From the NCBI RefSeq assembly GCF_900156055.1, contig NZ_FTMQ01000005.1:62001-126000 (forward strand): a stretch of DNA of 64,000 nucleotides, written 5' to 3'. Both the position numbers and the translations under genes were made by a program. The DNA comes from Rhizobium sp. RU33A. GTDB lineage: Bacteria > Pseudomonadota > Alphaproteobacteria > Rhizobiales > Rhizobiaceae. The notes beneath the pieces are model-generated. The model saw only the letters and a list, made by a program, of their open reading frames with translations, searched no databases and was not told where the DNA came from. Shown in pieces: positions 41,183 through 51,122 of this stretch. The number at the start of each line of letters is the position of its first letter. Position 1 is the stretch's first letter.

Positions 41183-43338
41183 TGTGCTTTCAGTTCTTCA
41201 GGATTGATTGGCAAGGTCCTGACGCGCTTGCCCGTCGCAGCGAAAATGGCATTGGTGACGGCTGGGAAGACGGCTGTGGTGGAAGCCTCACCGATTCCTC
41301 CAGGCGCTTCGGCACTGCGGACAATATGGGTTTCCACACGAGGCGCTTCTTCGATGCGCAGCGGGAGATAGTTGTCGAAGTTGCTTTGCTCGACACGTCC
41401 ATCTTTGAACGTGATCGCACCATAAAGTGCCGCCGTCAGACCATAGAGCGCGCCACCCTCCATCTGGGCCGCGATCGTATCCGGATTGACCGTCATGCCG
41501 CAGTCGACGGCTGTCACAATGCGTGTCACGCGAACCGTTCCGTCGTCCGCTACCGACACATCGGCGACCATTGCAAGGTAAGTTCCGAATGCGAGTTGGA
41601 CAGCGACGCCGCGGCCTCGGCCCTGTGGCAGCGCTTCGCCCCAGCCAGCCTTTTCCGCCGCGAGCTCCAGGACGGCGAGCGCGCGCGGATTTTCTGTAAG
41701 GAGCCGCTTGCGATATTCGACGGGATTGGACTTTGCCGCTGCGGCCAGTTCGTCGATGAAACTTTCCACCACGAAGATGTTGTGTGACGGCCCGACGCCG
41801 CGCCACCAGCTCGTGAGCACGCCCTGCGGCTCCACCTGTTTGAACTCTATATGGATCGCCGGAAGCTTGTAAGGGGGATGGGCGGCGCACTCGACGCCGT
41901 CAGGATCGACACCGTTTTGCATGGCGGCGGGTGCAATACGGGCAAAAATCGAGGATCCGGCAACGCGGTGACTCCAGGCGATCGGATTGCCATCCGTATC
42001 AATGCCGCCTGATATCCGGTCGTAATAATATGGTCTGTAGTAGCCGTGCTGGATGTCCTCTTCACGGCTCCAGATCACCTTGACTGGTCCCTTGACCTGC
42101 ATTGCGACCTTGACGGCGTGAGCGATCCCGTCGGCTTCCAGGCGGCGACCGAAGCCGCCTCCAACGATGTGATTGTTGATGATGATGTTCTCAGGCGGGA
42201 GACCTGTAACCGTGGCGGTTGCCTGCTTTGCTGAGGAGAGGTTCTGCGTTCCGACCCAGAGTTCGCATCTATTCTCGCCTATGTGAACGGTACAGTTCAT
42301 CGGCTCCATGGCCGTATGAGAGAGGAAGGGCAATTGGTACACGGCGTCGATCCGGACTGCGGCGCTCTGAAGGGCCGCGGTCACGTCTCCCTCACTGCGC
42401 GCCACACCTCCTGCGGATTGCGACTGCTCTTCGAGTTGCCGGAGGATATCGGCTTGTGACACGCTACCGTTCGGACCGTCCTCCCATTCGATGGCCGCGG
42501 CCTCCAGACCCTTCTTTGCGGCTCCGGTATGGTCTGCAACGACCGCCACAGAATCGTCCGTGATAACCACCTGCCGCACGCCTTTGATGGCCAAGGCTGC
42601 CGGCTCGTTCACAGACTTCGGCTTCCCGCCCAGGACCGGAGATATCGCGATGGCCGCAATCTTGGTCCCCGGTGGTGAGGCATCGATGCCATACTTCAAC
42701 GAGCCGTTTGTCTTTCCGCGGGTGTCGAGGCGTTTCGCGGATGTCCCCAAAAGCGTGAACTCGGAGGGCTGCTTGAGTGCTATGGATTCGGCCGGAGGAA
42801 TCGGAAGCGAAGCGGCTATGTCGACCAGTTCACCATAGGCCCGCCTTGTGCGCCCGTCCGGGTTCACCACGAATCCTTGCTCGGTACGGCACGATGTGAC
42901 GTCGACATTCCATTCCTTGGCTGCAGCCTGCATCAGGAGCGTCCGGGCTGTCGCTCCGGCCGTTCGCAACGGCGTCCAGAACGCACGGATCGAAGTCGAT
43001 CCGCCCGTCATCTGCCGGCCGAGCATGGGATGCCCGTAGAGTGCTTCGTTGACGGGGGCGTGCTCGATCCTCACCTCCTCGAGGCTTACGTCCAGTTCTT
43101 CGGCGATGAGCATTGCCTGAGCGGTATAGATCCCCTGACCCATTTCCACTTGAGGCATGACGAGTGTGACCAGGCCTCTGCGATCGATCCGGATGAAGGC
43201 GTTCGGTGCGAAGTCCGTGGCCGCGAGGGTTGCGGTCGGAACAGAACCAAGACTGACGATGAGGCCGCCGCCGAGTGCAGCGCTTGCCTTGAGGAAACTG
43301 CGTCGGTTCAGGCTGGGGCTAGCAATTTTGGTCGACAT
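41179..43338 (-). CDS. Molybdopterin-binding subunit of an isoquinoline 1-oxidoreductase-like hydroxylase (IorB type)
   Basis: A 719-residue member of the xanthine oxidase family, subgroup IorB, periplasmic by its twin-arginine signal ('LNRRSFLKASAALGGGLIV'). The start is ATG 43338 behind GGAGAACGGACC. Family motifs include 'MGQGIYTAQAMLIAEEL', 'NNHIVGGGFGRRLEADGIAH', 'WRGVGPSHNIFVVESFIDEL', 'GRGRGVAVQLAFG' and the catalytic-Glu loop 'APGGIGEASTTAVFPAVTNA'. Enzymes of this subgroup hydroxylate N-heteroaromatics or oxidise aldehydes; the substrate here is unknown. Confidence 0.9.
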   Translation of the reverse strand: MSTKIASPSLNRRSFLKASAALGGGLIVSLGSVPTATLAATDFAPNAFIRIDRRGLVTLVMPQVEMGQGIYTAQAMLIAEELDVSLEEVRIEHAPVNEALYGHPMLGRQMTGGSTSIRAFWTPLRTAGATARTLLMQAAAKEWNVDVTSCRTEQGFVVNPDGRTRRAYGELVDIAASLPIPPAESIALKQPSEFTLLGTSAKRLDTRGKTNGSLKYGIDASPPGTKIAAIAISPVLGGKPKSVNEPAALAIKGVRQVVITDDSVAVVADHTGAAKKGLEAAAIEWEDGPNGSVSQADILRQLEEQSQSAGGVARSEGDVTAALQSAAVRIDAVYQLPFLSHTAMEPMNCTVHIGENRCELWVGTQNLSSAKQATATVTGLPPENIIINNHIVGGGFGRRLEADGIAHAVKVAMQVKGPVKVIWSREEDIQHGYYRPYYYDRISGGIDTDGNPIAWSHRVAGSSIFARIAPAAMQNGVDPDGVECAAHPPYKLPAIHIEFKQVEPQGVLTSWWRGVGPSHNIFVVESFIDELAAAAKSNPVEYRKRLLTENPRALAVLELAAEKAGWGEALPQGRGRGVAVQLAFGTYLAMVADVSVADDGTVRVTRIVTAVDCGMTVNPDTIAAQMEGGALYGLTAALYGAITFKDGRVEQSNFDNYLPLRIEEAPRVETHIVRSAEAPGGIGEASTTAVFPAVTNAIFAATGKRVRTLPINPEELKAQ

Positions 43339-43352
43339 GGTCCGTTCTCCTC

Positions 43353-43805
43353 TCACGCGCTGGCAAGCTTGATGGCTGCGCGGATGCGCTGGTAGGTCCC
43401 GCATCGACAGACGTTCCCCGACATCGCGCCGTCGATGTCTTCGTCAGTTGGTTGTTCAATGTCAGACAGGAGTGCGGCTGCCGACATAAGCTGCCCCGAT
43501 TGGCAGTAGCCGCATTGCGGCACGTCCAGTTCTATCCAGGCGTCCTGCAGCGCCTTTCCATGCGCAAGCGTTGCAAGGGCTTCGATCGTCGTGATCTGGC
43601 TCTCGGAGAGGCTATCGATCGGCGTGACGCAAGACCGGGTCGCAACGCCATCGACATGGACGGTGCAGGCACCGCAAAGCGCTTGCCCACACCCAAACTT
43701 CGTGCCTGTCATACCGAGCACGTCGCGAATGACCCACAGAAGCGGCGTATCGCCATCCGCATCGATTGAATGCGGCTGTCCATTGATCTGGAGGTTGAAT
43801 GCCAT
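43353..43805 (-). CDS. 2Fe-2S subunit of the isoquinoline 1-oxidoreductase-like hydroxylase (IorA type)
   Basis: A 150-residue small subunit with the plant-ferredoxin-type cluster '[17 protein letters not shown]' plus a later Cys ('TRSCVTP') and the second cluster 'CGYCQSGQ' with '[13 protein letters not shown]'. It is the first gene of the four- or five-gene operon and lies 14 nt before the Mo subunit. Confidence 0.93.
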   Translation of the reverse strand: MAFNLQINGQPHSIDADGDTPLLWVIRDVLGMTGTKFGCGQALCGACTVHVDGVATRSCVTPIDSLSESQITTIEALATLAHGKALQDAWIELDVPQCGYCQSGQLMSAAALLSDIEQPTDEDIDGAMSGNVCRCGTYQRIRAAIKLASA

Positions 43806-43849
43806 GCGCCTGCTCCGTTGAAGACCTGAGGTTCAGCGGAACATGGCTT

Positions 43850-43869
43850 GTTTATTGACGCGGATAAAC
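43850..43869. promoter_or_regulatory. Dyad GTTTAT-N8-ATAAAC upstream of the Mo-hydroxylase operon
   Basis: A perfect 6-N8-6 inverted repeat 45 nt before the IorA-like start. A further ATAAAC half-site lies at 43901-43906. Spacing and position suit an operator, possibly for the adjacent LysR regulator. Confidence 0.4.
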
Positions 43870-43975
43870 TGGCTTACACTGCGCTTGTTGTATAGCCTGG
43901 ATAAACAATCTGGCGGGAGGATATTGCGCAGCGGATCTGGGCAGGCCTGTAAGCCTTGCTAGGTCAGAGCCGTGG

Positions 43976-44887
43976 TCAATCCGTCAAGGACCGTCGTAGC
44001 TCCGAGCAAGCGTCTATGAACGCACGCAGTTTAGGTTGTGACTGGGCTGCCTTGGTAAAATAGAGAAACATTCCGTCTGTCCCGGGCGAATAGTCGAGCA
44101 GCACCGGTTCAAGCTGACCGGCAGCAACCCTTTGCGACGCGTGATAGGTGGAGGAATAGATCAGTCCCTGACCTCTTGCGGCGAGCCTTTGCATCAACTC
44201 CCCGTCGTTGACGGTCACCGGACCATTGGGCTCGATGCTGACATTTTGCCCGTCCTCGAGAAACTCCCAACGATAGATGTCGCCCTTTTCGGGTCGGCGA
44301 AATCGGATGCAGTTATGCTTGGCCAGATCTGCCGGCACCATGGGTCGACCATGTTTGCGGAAATAGTCTGGCGAGCCGAAGACCGCCCAATGGAAGAGCG
44401 GTGACAATCTGACTGCAATCATGTCTTGGGCGATATAAGGGCCGATGAGAATTCCGGCATCATAGCCACCCGCCACGAAATCATGATGCCTGTTGCTGAC
44501 AGTGAGATCTACCTTGACGTTGGGCCATGCGGCACAGAAACCGGGCAGGATCGGCTCGATCACGAACGGTACGGCAAGGCGTTCCACAAGCAGTTTCAGA
44601 GTGCCCGACGGCTCGTTTGATGCATCGGATGCAACATTCAAGCTGGCCTCAATTACCTGCGCTGCCGGCGCGATCTCTGCCAAGAGAGTTTCACCAGCCT
44701 CCGTCAGTGAGATGCGTCGCGTTGTTCGGTGAAATAGTGGTGTGCCCAGTCGCCGTTCAAGCTTCTGCAGCGCCTGACTGATTGCTCCCGGGGTTACTTC
44801 AAGGTCGAGAGCGGCCTTGCGAATGCTCTGCCGTTTCGCGATCGCCAGGAATTCGGCCAATCCATCAAATGGGTTCTGACGGCCCAT
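43976..44887 (-). CDS. LysR-family transcriptional regulator beside the Mo-hydroxylase operon
   Basis: A 303-residue LysR protein: winged HTH at residues about 10-65 ('FLAIAKRQSIRKAALDLEV', 'GAISQALQKLERRLGTPLF') and a periplasmic-binding-like effector domain from about 90. It is in the same direction as the hydroxylase genes and 170 nt upstream of them. The effector is unknown. The 44888-45433 gap upstream lacks a divergent gene. Confidence 0.88.
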   Translation of the reverse strand: MGRQNPFDGLAEFLAIAKRQSIRKAALDLEVTPGAISQALQKLERRLGTPLFHRTTRRISLTEAGETLLAEIAPAAQVIEASLNVASDASNEPSGTLKLLVERLAVPFVIEPILPGFCAAWPNVKVDLTVSNRHHDFVAGGYDAGILIGPYIAQDMIAVRLSPLFHWAVFGSPDYFRKHGRPMVPADLAKHNCIRFRRPEKGDIYRWEFLEDGQNVSIEPNGPVTVNDGELMQRLAARGQGLIYSSTYHASQRVAAGQLEPVLLDYSPGTDGMFLYFTKAAQSQPKLRAFIDACSELRRSLTD

Positions 44888-45433
44888 GTGTCCTCATCGA
44901 AATTTGTCAGCGCTGTAGTCTTGCATCTCCTCGCTACATGCGATGCACAAGCGATTGATCGCAAGTGAATTCCAATTTTGCTATTTTCGATAGGGCCACT
45001 GGTAGCAATTCTGAAAACGGGTCAGTGGGCGGATTCAACGTGAGAGTCGTCTTTAGAGCCACACGAATGCATGCGTCTGATGCATAAACAGTAGGTGCGG
45101 CTTCGCGCCTTCATTTCGGTCTTAGGGGCTATACCCTGAGGCGCTCGAAAGCGGACATCCAACGATGGCGGTGTCAACGTCGCCTGTGCGCCAATAGGAG
45201 ACATGGACTACTTCGAGGGTGCAGGCTGGTTTGAGGCCGGAAGCGGACTGGCCGATGTCGGAGCGTCGATAGGCTAAGCGGACAATGAAGTATCTTACGA
45301 CGTTGTCCGAATTCCGCCCCAGCGGCTCGTTAGCTATCGAATGCTTTGGCGCGGCTTCGCACCTTCACTTCGGCAAGTGGCAGAATAAACCAACTGCGAT
45401 GGTCGTTCGATTTGCGCGCGCGCAGAGTCCAGT
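44888..45433. other. Gene-poor gap with an imperfect 21-bp direct repeat
   Basis: No gene recognised in about 550 nt. GGCTTCGCGCCTTCATTTCGG (45099-45119) recurs with two changes at 45353-45373. This looks like decayed repeat DNA rather than a functional element. Confidence 0.4.
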
Positions 45434-45685
45434 TCAGTGGACTATTTCACAAGTGAGTTCGACGCCGAAACCGACGGTTCGCAGGTAATGAGCAATATGC
45501 AGGAGGAGGTGGTCGCGCTTGCCGTAGCGCTCGCAGATCTCGTTGACTTGTTCGCTGATGGCCACCCTGAACGTTTCAGGTACCTCGAACTCTGCGATGA
45601 CATAAGCTTCGCGACCGATCGCGTAAACCGGGCAACCTGTAGCTAAAAGCTCCTCTACGAAGGCAGGTATCTGATCTTCTGTCAT
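45434..45685 (-). CDS. Hypothetical 83-residue protein
   Basis: Starts MTEDQIPAFVEELLATGCPV at ATG 45685. Mixed alpha/beta character ('YVIAEFEVPETFRVAISEQV', 'RYGKRDHLLLHIAHYLRTVG') and good rhizobial-type codon use make it look real. No family recognised. Its start abuts the stop of the EAL fragment at 45688. Confidence 0.5.
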   Translation of the reverse strand: MTEDQIPAFVEELLATGCPVYAIGREAYVIAEFEVPETFRVAISEQVNEICERYGKRDHLLLHIAHYLRTVGFGVELTCEIVH

Positions 45686-45687
45686 GA

Positions 45688-46020
45688 TCATGGGCCCTGG
45701 GACACGGCTGCAAACTCGGTAGTCAAGCCGTCAGCCGACCTAGCGGCGAGCTCGGATATCGGTGATAGCATCCCGAACAAGTAAACCTGCGCAAAGTCAC
45801 AGCCGAGTGTCCTCAAAACTTCGAGCTGATCGGCGTTTTCGACTCCCTCTGCAACCACCTTGTGTCCAAGGCCACCGCCTTGGTACTCCAGAAGGTAGAA
45901 CACTAGTACGGCAATCAGGATGCTAAACACGCCAATCATTTTGGTGAATCTAACATGCAGGCTATTCAGGCCATGCCCCAGGGTTCGCGCGGTAATCAAC
46001 TCGGTGCCAACTTGCATCAC
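45688..46020 (-). pseudogene. Chimeric remnant with the end of an EAL phosphodiesterase domain
   Basis: A 110-residue frame whose C-terminal half reads 'HKVVAEGVENADQLEVLRTL' and 'GCDFAQVYLFGMLSPISEL', the last two conserved blocks of EAL c-di-GMP phosphodiesterases (VVAEGVE and the F-Q-G-Y-L-F block, here with Val for Gly). The catalytic EAL and metal-binding blocks are absent. The first 50 residues include a membrane segment ('MIGVFSILIAVLVFYLLEYQ') unlike an EAL domain. It is best read as a recombination product and is unlikely to be an active enzyme. Confidence 0.65.
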
Positions 46021-46095
46021 TGCACACTCTCAATGGATGGTTTGGCGGACCGCTGGTGAGCGGCCCGCCAGACTAAGCCTTACCCTTCCGGAAGC

Positions 46096-48006
46096 CTAGA
46101 AGTCCTCCCACGCCTCGTTCTTGACTGCGGTGTTGCCTCTGACGGCCGTGGCAACCCGGTTGATCAACCTGCGGGCCGGCGACACAGTGGGGGCGTTCGC
46201 GGAGGTAACTTCGGAAGGCGCAGACCTGTTCTGCGAGTTGCCGATCTCGAAGCGACCAATGAGCTGAAAGAGTGCTTCTGCTTCCTTGGCGAGAGAGTGG
46301 CTCGCAGCGGTCGATTCCTCGACCATCGCCGCATTTTGCTGCGTACCTTGGTCCATCGTGTTGACTGCTGTATTGATCTCTTTCAGACCTGTCGCCTGTT
46401 CCTTGGCGCCCTCCACGATTGCGTTAACATTGACGCTGACCGCTTGGACCTGAGATACGATATGCTCAAGTGCCTTGCCTGTTTCTGTGACAAGATGGAC
46501 GCCGTTCTCTACCTGCTCGCCAGACTTCGAGATCAATGTCTTGATCTCCTTTGCCGCTGAGGCCGACCGTTGGGCCAGCTCCCGCACCTCTTGGGCGACT
46601 ACAGCAAAGCCCTTGCCAGCCTCCCCAGCGCGCGCCGCTTCGACGCCAGCGTTGAGCGCTAGGAGGTTCGTCTGGAAGGCGATCTCATCGATGACACCGA
46701 TAATGCTTGAGATTTCGCGCGACGAAGATTCGATCTCCTGCATCGCATGCACTGCGCGATTTACGATATCCCCCGAGCGCTCGGCAGACTGACGTGTGTC
46801 CTGCACCTGCTTGCCCGCTTCTTCGGCGCGTCGACTGGAATCGGAGACGGTTGTCGTAATCTGCTCAAGCGCTGCTGCTGTTTCTTCTACAGATGCTGCT
46901 TGCTGTTCCGTCCGCTTCGACAGATCGTCTGCCGCCGCGCGGATCTGGTTGGATCCGGCAGCAATGGCCTGCGCATTCTGACCGACCCGGCGCATTGCAT
47001 CCTCCAGCTTAGCCACGGCTTCGTTGAAGTCGATGCGGACCTGGTCCAGTCGCTCGGCGAAGACGCTTTCGATCCGGTAGTTCAGCTTGCCACTCGACAA
47101 CTCGTTCAGGGCGTGACCGATGCTCTCGACTGCAAAACGGACTTCCGCTGCTTCCTGAGCCTGCCTGCGTTCGCGTTCGATGCGCTCCTGGTCGCTGAGC
47201 GAACGGCTCGCTTCTGCTTCCTTTTCAAGACGGACGCGCTCTTGTGCATTGTCCCTGAAGATCGCCACTGTCGAGGCCATTGTGCCGATCTCGTCTTTGC
47301 GTCCTTCGCCGTATATTTCGACCTCAAGGTTGCCAGCGGCGAGATCAGACATTGCCGCCGTGATGGAATTCATCGGTCGTATGACGCCGCGCAAGATGGT
47401 CCACATAGAGAATACGGCAACGGCAGCACCAAGCGCCGATAGCGTTGTCATAACAGTCGTCAGCAACGATGTCAGTTGATTGCCTTTATCGAGGTCCTGT
47501 TTAGCCACCTCGATCTGCAGATTGATCAGCTTTGAGATGTCAGTGCCGAGGGGGTCAATCGTCGGATAGAGCTTCTGATCAGCGAAGTCCGAAAGCGCGT
47601 TTAGATCGCCCGAAGCAAGGATCTGCCGGAGTTCCGCTACACCAGCATTTGCTTGAGCACGTACCTCAGCGAAGTTGTCGGCGATTTGCTTCTCTTCTGC
47701 CGTCAGTGTCGTTGATATATACTCATTCCAATGGGCCTCAATGGAAGCCAGGGCCCTGTCGACATTCCCCAAGCCATCCTTTTGTGACATGGCTCCCGAA
47801 CGGACCTTGTGAGCCGTGTCTACGATATCCACAGCGTAGCCGTCGCCGATCCGCTTGAGCTGCTCCATGGGCATAACGCGGTCTAGAACGATCGAGTTGG
47901 CGATTTCCGCTTCTGCTCGCATAGCGTAGAAACTGAACGCCGTGATCGCGATTAGTGCTGCGGTCAGCAGCGAGATGCATGCAAGAAGTTTTACCCTAAT
48001 TGTCAT
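46096..48006 (-). CDS. Methyl-accepting chemotaxis protein with CheR-tethering tail
   Basis: A 636-residue chemoreceptor: membrane helix at about 7-27, a four-helix-bundle ligand domain (about 28-180), second helix (about 180-206), HAMP ('[20 protein letters not shown]'), and the signalling domain with the tip '[20 protein letters not shown]'. It ends in 'NEAWEDF', a pentapeptide-like motif that in enteric receptors binds CheR/CheB. The ligand is unknown. Its signalling half is very close to that of the receptor at 34973, so recombination between the two is possible. Confidence 0.92.
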   Translation of the reverse strand: MTIRVKLLACISLLTAALIAITAFSFYAMRAEAEIANSIVLDRVMPMEQLKRIGDGYAVDIVDTAHKVRSGAMSQKDGLGNVDRALASIEAHWNEYISTTLTAEEKQIADNFAEVRAQANAGVAELRQILASGDLNALSDFADQKLYPTIDPLGTDISKLINLQIEVAKQDLDKGNQLTSLLTTVMTTLSALGAAVAVFSMWTILRGVIRPMNSITAAMSDLAAGNLEVEIYGEGRKDEIGTMASTVAIFRDNAQERVRLEKEAEASRSLSDQERIERERRQAQEAAEVRFAVESIGHALNELSSGKLNYRIESVFAERLDQVRIDFNEAVAKLEDAMRRVGQNAQAIAAGSNQIRAAADDLSKRTEQQAASVEETAAALEQITTTVSDSSRRAEEAGKQVQDTRQSAERSGDIVNRAVHAMQEIESSSREISSIIGVIDEIAFQTNLLALNAGVEAARAGEAGKGFAVVAQEVRELAQRSASAAKEIKTLISKSGEQVENGVHLVTETGKALEHIVSQVQAVSVNVNAIVEGAKEQATGLKEINTAVNTMDQGTQQNAAMVEESTAASHSLAKEAEALFQLIGRFEIGNSQNRSAPSEVTSANAPTVSPARRLINRVATAVRGNTAVKNEAWEDF

Positions 48007-48499
48007 TGTGTCCCCTTCCCAAAACCTATCGAACGAGTGTGTGCCCCCTAGTAGGCTAAGCTTTGCATTTAAGCAGACGCTTATTTCTTATGCGTCCGGC
48101 AAGCTTTCGCGTCCCCTCTTTGGTCACTGGCTATGAAATCTAGGAGTCGAATCTTTACGATTAGCTAATGAATTAGCGAGTCGATGCAAAATTGTTGAGC
48201 AAATGCCCGCGGAAGGATCAGCGATCTGACAGTGGTCGAGAAGCTGGTGTTGATACGACATCCCGCCGCGCAGCCTAATCAGACGGCAGTGCGGGTGGGC
48301 CTACCTACTGGCGACCAGAGATGTCTGCTTCTGCTGTCTGCCACGCGTGGGTTTTTCGCTTCTCTTATTGGTGTGACAGAAAGCCGAGAGCTTCCTTTCC
48401 CTCCTCACCTCAGATAGCGCCTGGATAACGTGAACGACCGCCGTGAAGGCGCGAAGCAGAAAAAGTCTCCGCACTGTGCTGGTTGTCTTCCACTCAGCT
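48007..48499. other. Intergenic gap without recognised gene
   Basis: About 490 nt between a chemoreceptor promoter and the 3' end of catR. The only structure noted is a small palindrome GCTAAT-GA-ATTAGC near 48163. No convincing coding frame on either strand. Confidence 0.5.
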
Positions 48500-49435
48500 T
48501 CAGAGCGATTGTGAGACCGTTACATTGTGCTCCAGGCCAAGCCAGGGTGGGTTTTCCTGATACATCTCCTGGATCAGCCGCTTCACAAGCTCGATATGCG
48601 GGGAGACATCGCCCGCACGGTGGCTTAGAACGATGGGCGATGTTGCTCTATCGCCTGCAAGCAGGCGGTAGTGAAGATCGGATCGCAGCTTCCGCGCTGA
48701 TGATGGAACGACGCATAACCCCGCTTCAGCCGCGACAAGGCCCAAGGCTGTCTGTATCTCGCTCACTTCCAGGATCTCGGCGGGACGGACATCGCGATCG
48801 AGCAAGACATTCAAGACCTGGTCGGCGAAGCTTGGTCGGGGCTCGCGTGGGTAGACGATCAGCTTCTCGCCCGTCAGCGCCTCGGGAGGAAGCGGATCGT
48901 TTCGGGAGGCAAGCGGGGTACCCTCGGGGATGGCGACAGCCAGACGTTCCTCGCGCAGGACAGCGCTGACGATCATCGGATCGTTGTGGCGCAGTCGCCC
49001 GAATCCGATATCGATCCGCCCCTCCTTCAGGGCTGGCAATTGATGCACCGACATCATCTCCAGAAGCTGGATATCGACATCTGGCGCCTGCTGTCTGAGT
49101 TTCCGCACGAGTGCGGGTAGTCCTCCATACAGCGTGGATGCCACGAAGCCGATCGAAAGCACGCTGTTCTGGTTAAGGCCTACACGGCGTGTGGCTTCCT
49201 TCATTTGCTCGACGCGCCCGAGGATCTGGAGCGCCTGCTCGTAGAAGACGCGACCGGCCTCCGTCAGGCGGACCGGACGGCTAGAGCGGATGATGAGTTC
49301 GACGCCGAGTTCCTCTTCCAGCAACTGGATTTGCCGACTTAAAGGTGGCTGCGCGATGTGCAGCAGATCAGCGGCGCGTGTGAAATTGCGCTCCTTCGCC
49401 ACCGCAACAAAATATCGAAGCTGCCTCAGATCCAT
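48500..49435 (-). CDS. catR: LysR-family regulator of benzoate/catechol catabolism (CatR/BenM type)
   Basis: A 311-residue LysR protein starting MDLRQLRYFVAVAKERNFTR, with HTH 'AADLLHIAQPPLSRQIQLLE' and effector domain motifs of the CatR/BenM/CatM group ('SIGFVASTLYGGLPALVRKL', 'LPALKEGRIDIGFGRL'). Members respond to cis,cis-muconate and in part benzoate. It is divergent from catB; a perfect ATAC-N7-GTAT site lies between them. Confidence 0.9.
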   Translation of the reverse strand: MDLRQLRYFVAVAKERNFTRAADLLHIAQPPLSRQIQLLEEELGVELIIRSSRPVRLTEAGRVFYEQALQILGRVEQMKEATRRVGLNQNSVLSIGFVASTLYGGLPALVRKLRQQAPDVDIQLLEMMSVHQLPALKEGRIDIGFGRLRHNDPMIVSAVLREERLAVAIPEGTPLASRNDPLPPEALTGEKLIVYPREPRPSFADQVLNVLLDRDVRPAEILEVSEIQTALGLVAAEAGLCVVPSSARKLRSDLHYRLLAGDRATSPIVLSHRAGDVSPHIELVKRLIQEMYQENPPWLGLEHNVTVSQSL

Positions 49436-49514
49436 TCATGCACCCGCGCGATTGTCATAGTTTCAACAGAATGCGCTAAAGAAATCCAGAATACCAGCAG
49501 GCAAATCAAACATC

Positions 49515-49529
49515 ATACCCTTAGGGTAT
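49515..49529. promoter_or_regulatory. CatM/BenM-type operator ATAC-N7-GTAT
   Basis: ATAC-CCTTAGG-GTAT is an exact match to the known dyad of BenM/CatM and includes the LysR T-N11-A motif. It is 46 nt before the catB start and 80 nt from catR, so it can serve both activation and autoregulation. Confidence 0.75.
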
Positions 49530-49574
49530 CATGCGACACTTAAATGGTCTTGGACGTGACACGCGATCTTTTCC

Positions 49575-50768
49575 ATGATCATCCCCATGAACGCGACCAT
49601 TCACCCAACCCTTGAGGCGCTTGTCGCCACCCCGACCATCGAGCGCATCGAAACGATGCTTGTCGACCTGCCGACGATCCGGCCGCACAAGCTTTCGGTC
49701 GCGACGATGACTGGCCAGACACTGATGCTGGTGCGGATCTACTCCAGCGACGGCATCGTCGGTGTCGGCGAAGGCACGACCATTGGCGGCCTAGCCTATG
49801 GCGGCGAAAGCCCCGAGAGCATGAAGCTTGCCATCGATCGCTATTTCGCACCCATCATGCTCGGCAATGATGCTACACGCGTCCAGTCCGTGATGGTGCG
49901 CGTGGCCAAAATGGTGAAGGACAACCGCTTCGCCAAGAGTGCCGTCGAAACCGCCCTCCTCGACGCACAAGGCAAACGCGTCGGCCTGCCCGTCAGCGAA
50001 CTCCTCGGCGGTCGCCGCCGGGATAGGTTGCCCGTGGCCTGGACACTTGCCTCGGGAGACACCGCCCGCGACATCGACGAGGCCGAACACATGCTTTCGC
50101 TCCGCCGCCATTCGATCTTCAAGCTGAAGATCGGCCTGCGCTCCGTGCGCGAGGACGTCGCCCATGTCGCCGCGATCAAGCGCGTACTCGGGGACCGCGG
50201 CGCCGTCCGCGTCGATGTCAACATGGCCTGGACGGAAACCGAAGCCAACCTCGGAATAGCGGCTCTTGCCGATGCCGGCTGCGAACTCGTCGAGCAACCG
50301 GTCAAGTCCACGGCAGCACTGGGCCGCCTCGTCCGTCGCTTCCCGATCGCTGTCATGGCTGATGAATCCCTGAGCGGACCGGAAAGCGCCTTCGAGATTG
50401 CACGCACCAACGGCGCCGATGTCTTTGCCGTGAAGGTGGAGCAAAGCGGTGGACCGTTTAACGCCCAGCGCGTGGCGGCCATCGCCGATGCGGCTGGCAT
50501 CGAACTCTATGGCGGAACGATGCTGGAGGGAGCAATTGGCAGCGTGATCTCGGCCCACGTCTTTTCTACCTTTGCCGAACTGCAATGGGGGACCGAACTG
50601 TTCGGCCCGCTTCTTCTGACCGAGGAAATCCTGGAGACGCCGCTCGACTACAGCAATTTCTCGCTGGCTGTCCCCACTGGTCCCGGTCTTGGCATCTCGC
50701 TCGACGAGGACAGGCTCAAGCGCTTCACCCGCGAAGGATCGCGCCAGACAACCGGCGGGCAGAGTTGA
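49575..50768 (+). CDS. catB: Muconate cycloisomerase CatB
   Basis: Converts cis,cis-muconate to muconolactone. The 397-residue enolase-superfamily protein has 'IRPHKLSVATM', the catalytic Lys in 'FKLKIGLRSVREDV', metal ligands Asp/Glu in 'VDVNMAWTE', 'CELVEQPVK' and 'MADESLSG', and 'GTMLEGAIGSVISAHVFST'. ATG 49575 or 49587 may be the start; neither has a strong ribosome site. First gene of the cat-ben operon, 10 nt before catC. Confidence 0.95.
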   Translation: MIIPMNATIHPTLEALVATPTIERIETMLVDLPTIRPHKLSVATMTGQTLMLVRIYSSDGIVGVGEGTTIGGLAYGGESPESMKLAIDRYFAPIMLGNDATRVQSVMVRVAKMVKDNRFAKSAVETALLDAQGKRVGLPVSELLGGRRRDRLPVAWTLASGDTARDIDEAEHMLSLRRHSIFKLKIGLRSVREDVAHVAAIKRVLGDRGAVRVDVNMAWTETEANLGIAALADAGCELVEQPVKSTAALGRLVRRFPIAVMADESLSGPESAFEIARTNGADVFAVKVEQSGGPFNAQRVAAIADAAGIELYGGTMLEGAIGSVISAHVFSTFAELQWGTELFGPLLLTEEILETPLDYSNFSLAVPTGPGLGISLDEDRLKRFTREGSRQTTGGQS

Positions 50769-50778
50769 GGAGAAGACC

Positions 50779-51069
50779 ATGCTGTTTCACGTCAAGATGA
50801 CCGTAAACCTTCCGCATGACCTGCCTGCTGATCAAGCAACCGACATCTTGGCGCGGGAAAAGGCCTATTCGCAGACGCTTCAGACACAAGGCAAATGGCG
50901 GCATATCTGGCGGATCGCCGGCCACTACGCAAACATCAGCATTTTCGACGTGGCCGACAACGATGAGCTGCATGCGCTGCTCTCCGGCCTTCCCCTTTTC
51001 AAATTCATGGACATCGAGGTGATGCCGCTCTTGCGCCATCCCTCGGCTGTTCGCGACGACGACCGCTGA
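50779..51069 (+). CDS. catC: Muconolactone delta-isomerase CatC
   Basis: A 96-residue protein ('MLFHVKMTVNLPHDLPAD', 'EKAYSQTLQTQGKWRHIWR', 'LHALLSGLPLFKFMDIEVMP') with the typical size and layout of CatC, which forms decamers and isomerises muconolactone to 3-oxoadipate enol-lactone. ATG 50779 follows GAGGAGAAG. The longer frame to 50689 overlaps catB and is spurious. Confidence 0.95.
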   Translation: MLFHVKMTVNLPHDLPADQATDILAREKAYSQTLQTQGKWRHIWRIAGHYANISIFDVADNDELHALLSGLPLFKFMDIEVMPLLRHPSAVRDDDR

Positions 51070-51122
51070 CGACAAGGCCAGAGAAATCTGGCTCAATTCA
51101 TCCCATGTGAGGAGGACATGAC

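Noticed and set aside
48231..48420. Possible transposase remnant between the chemoreceptor and catR
   Set aside because: No frame gives a recognisable transposase motif and no terminal repeats were seen.
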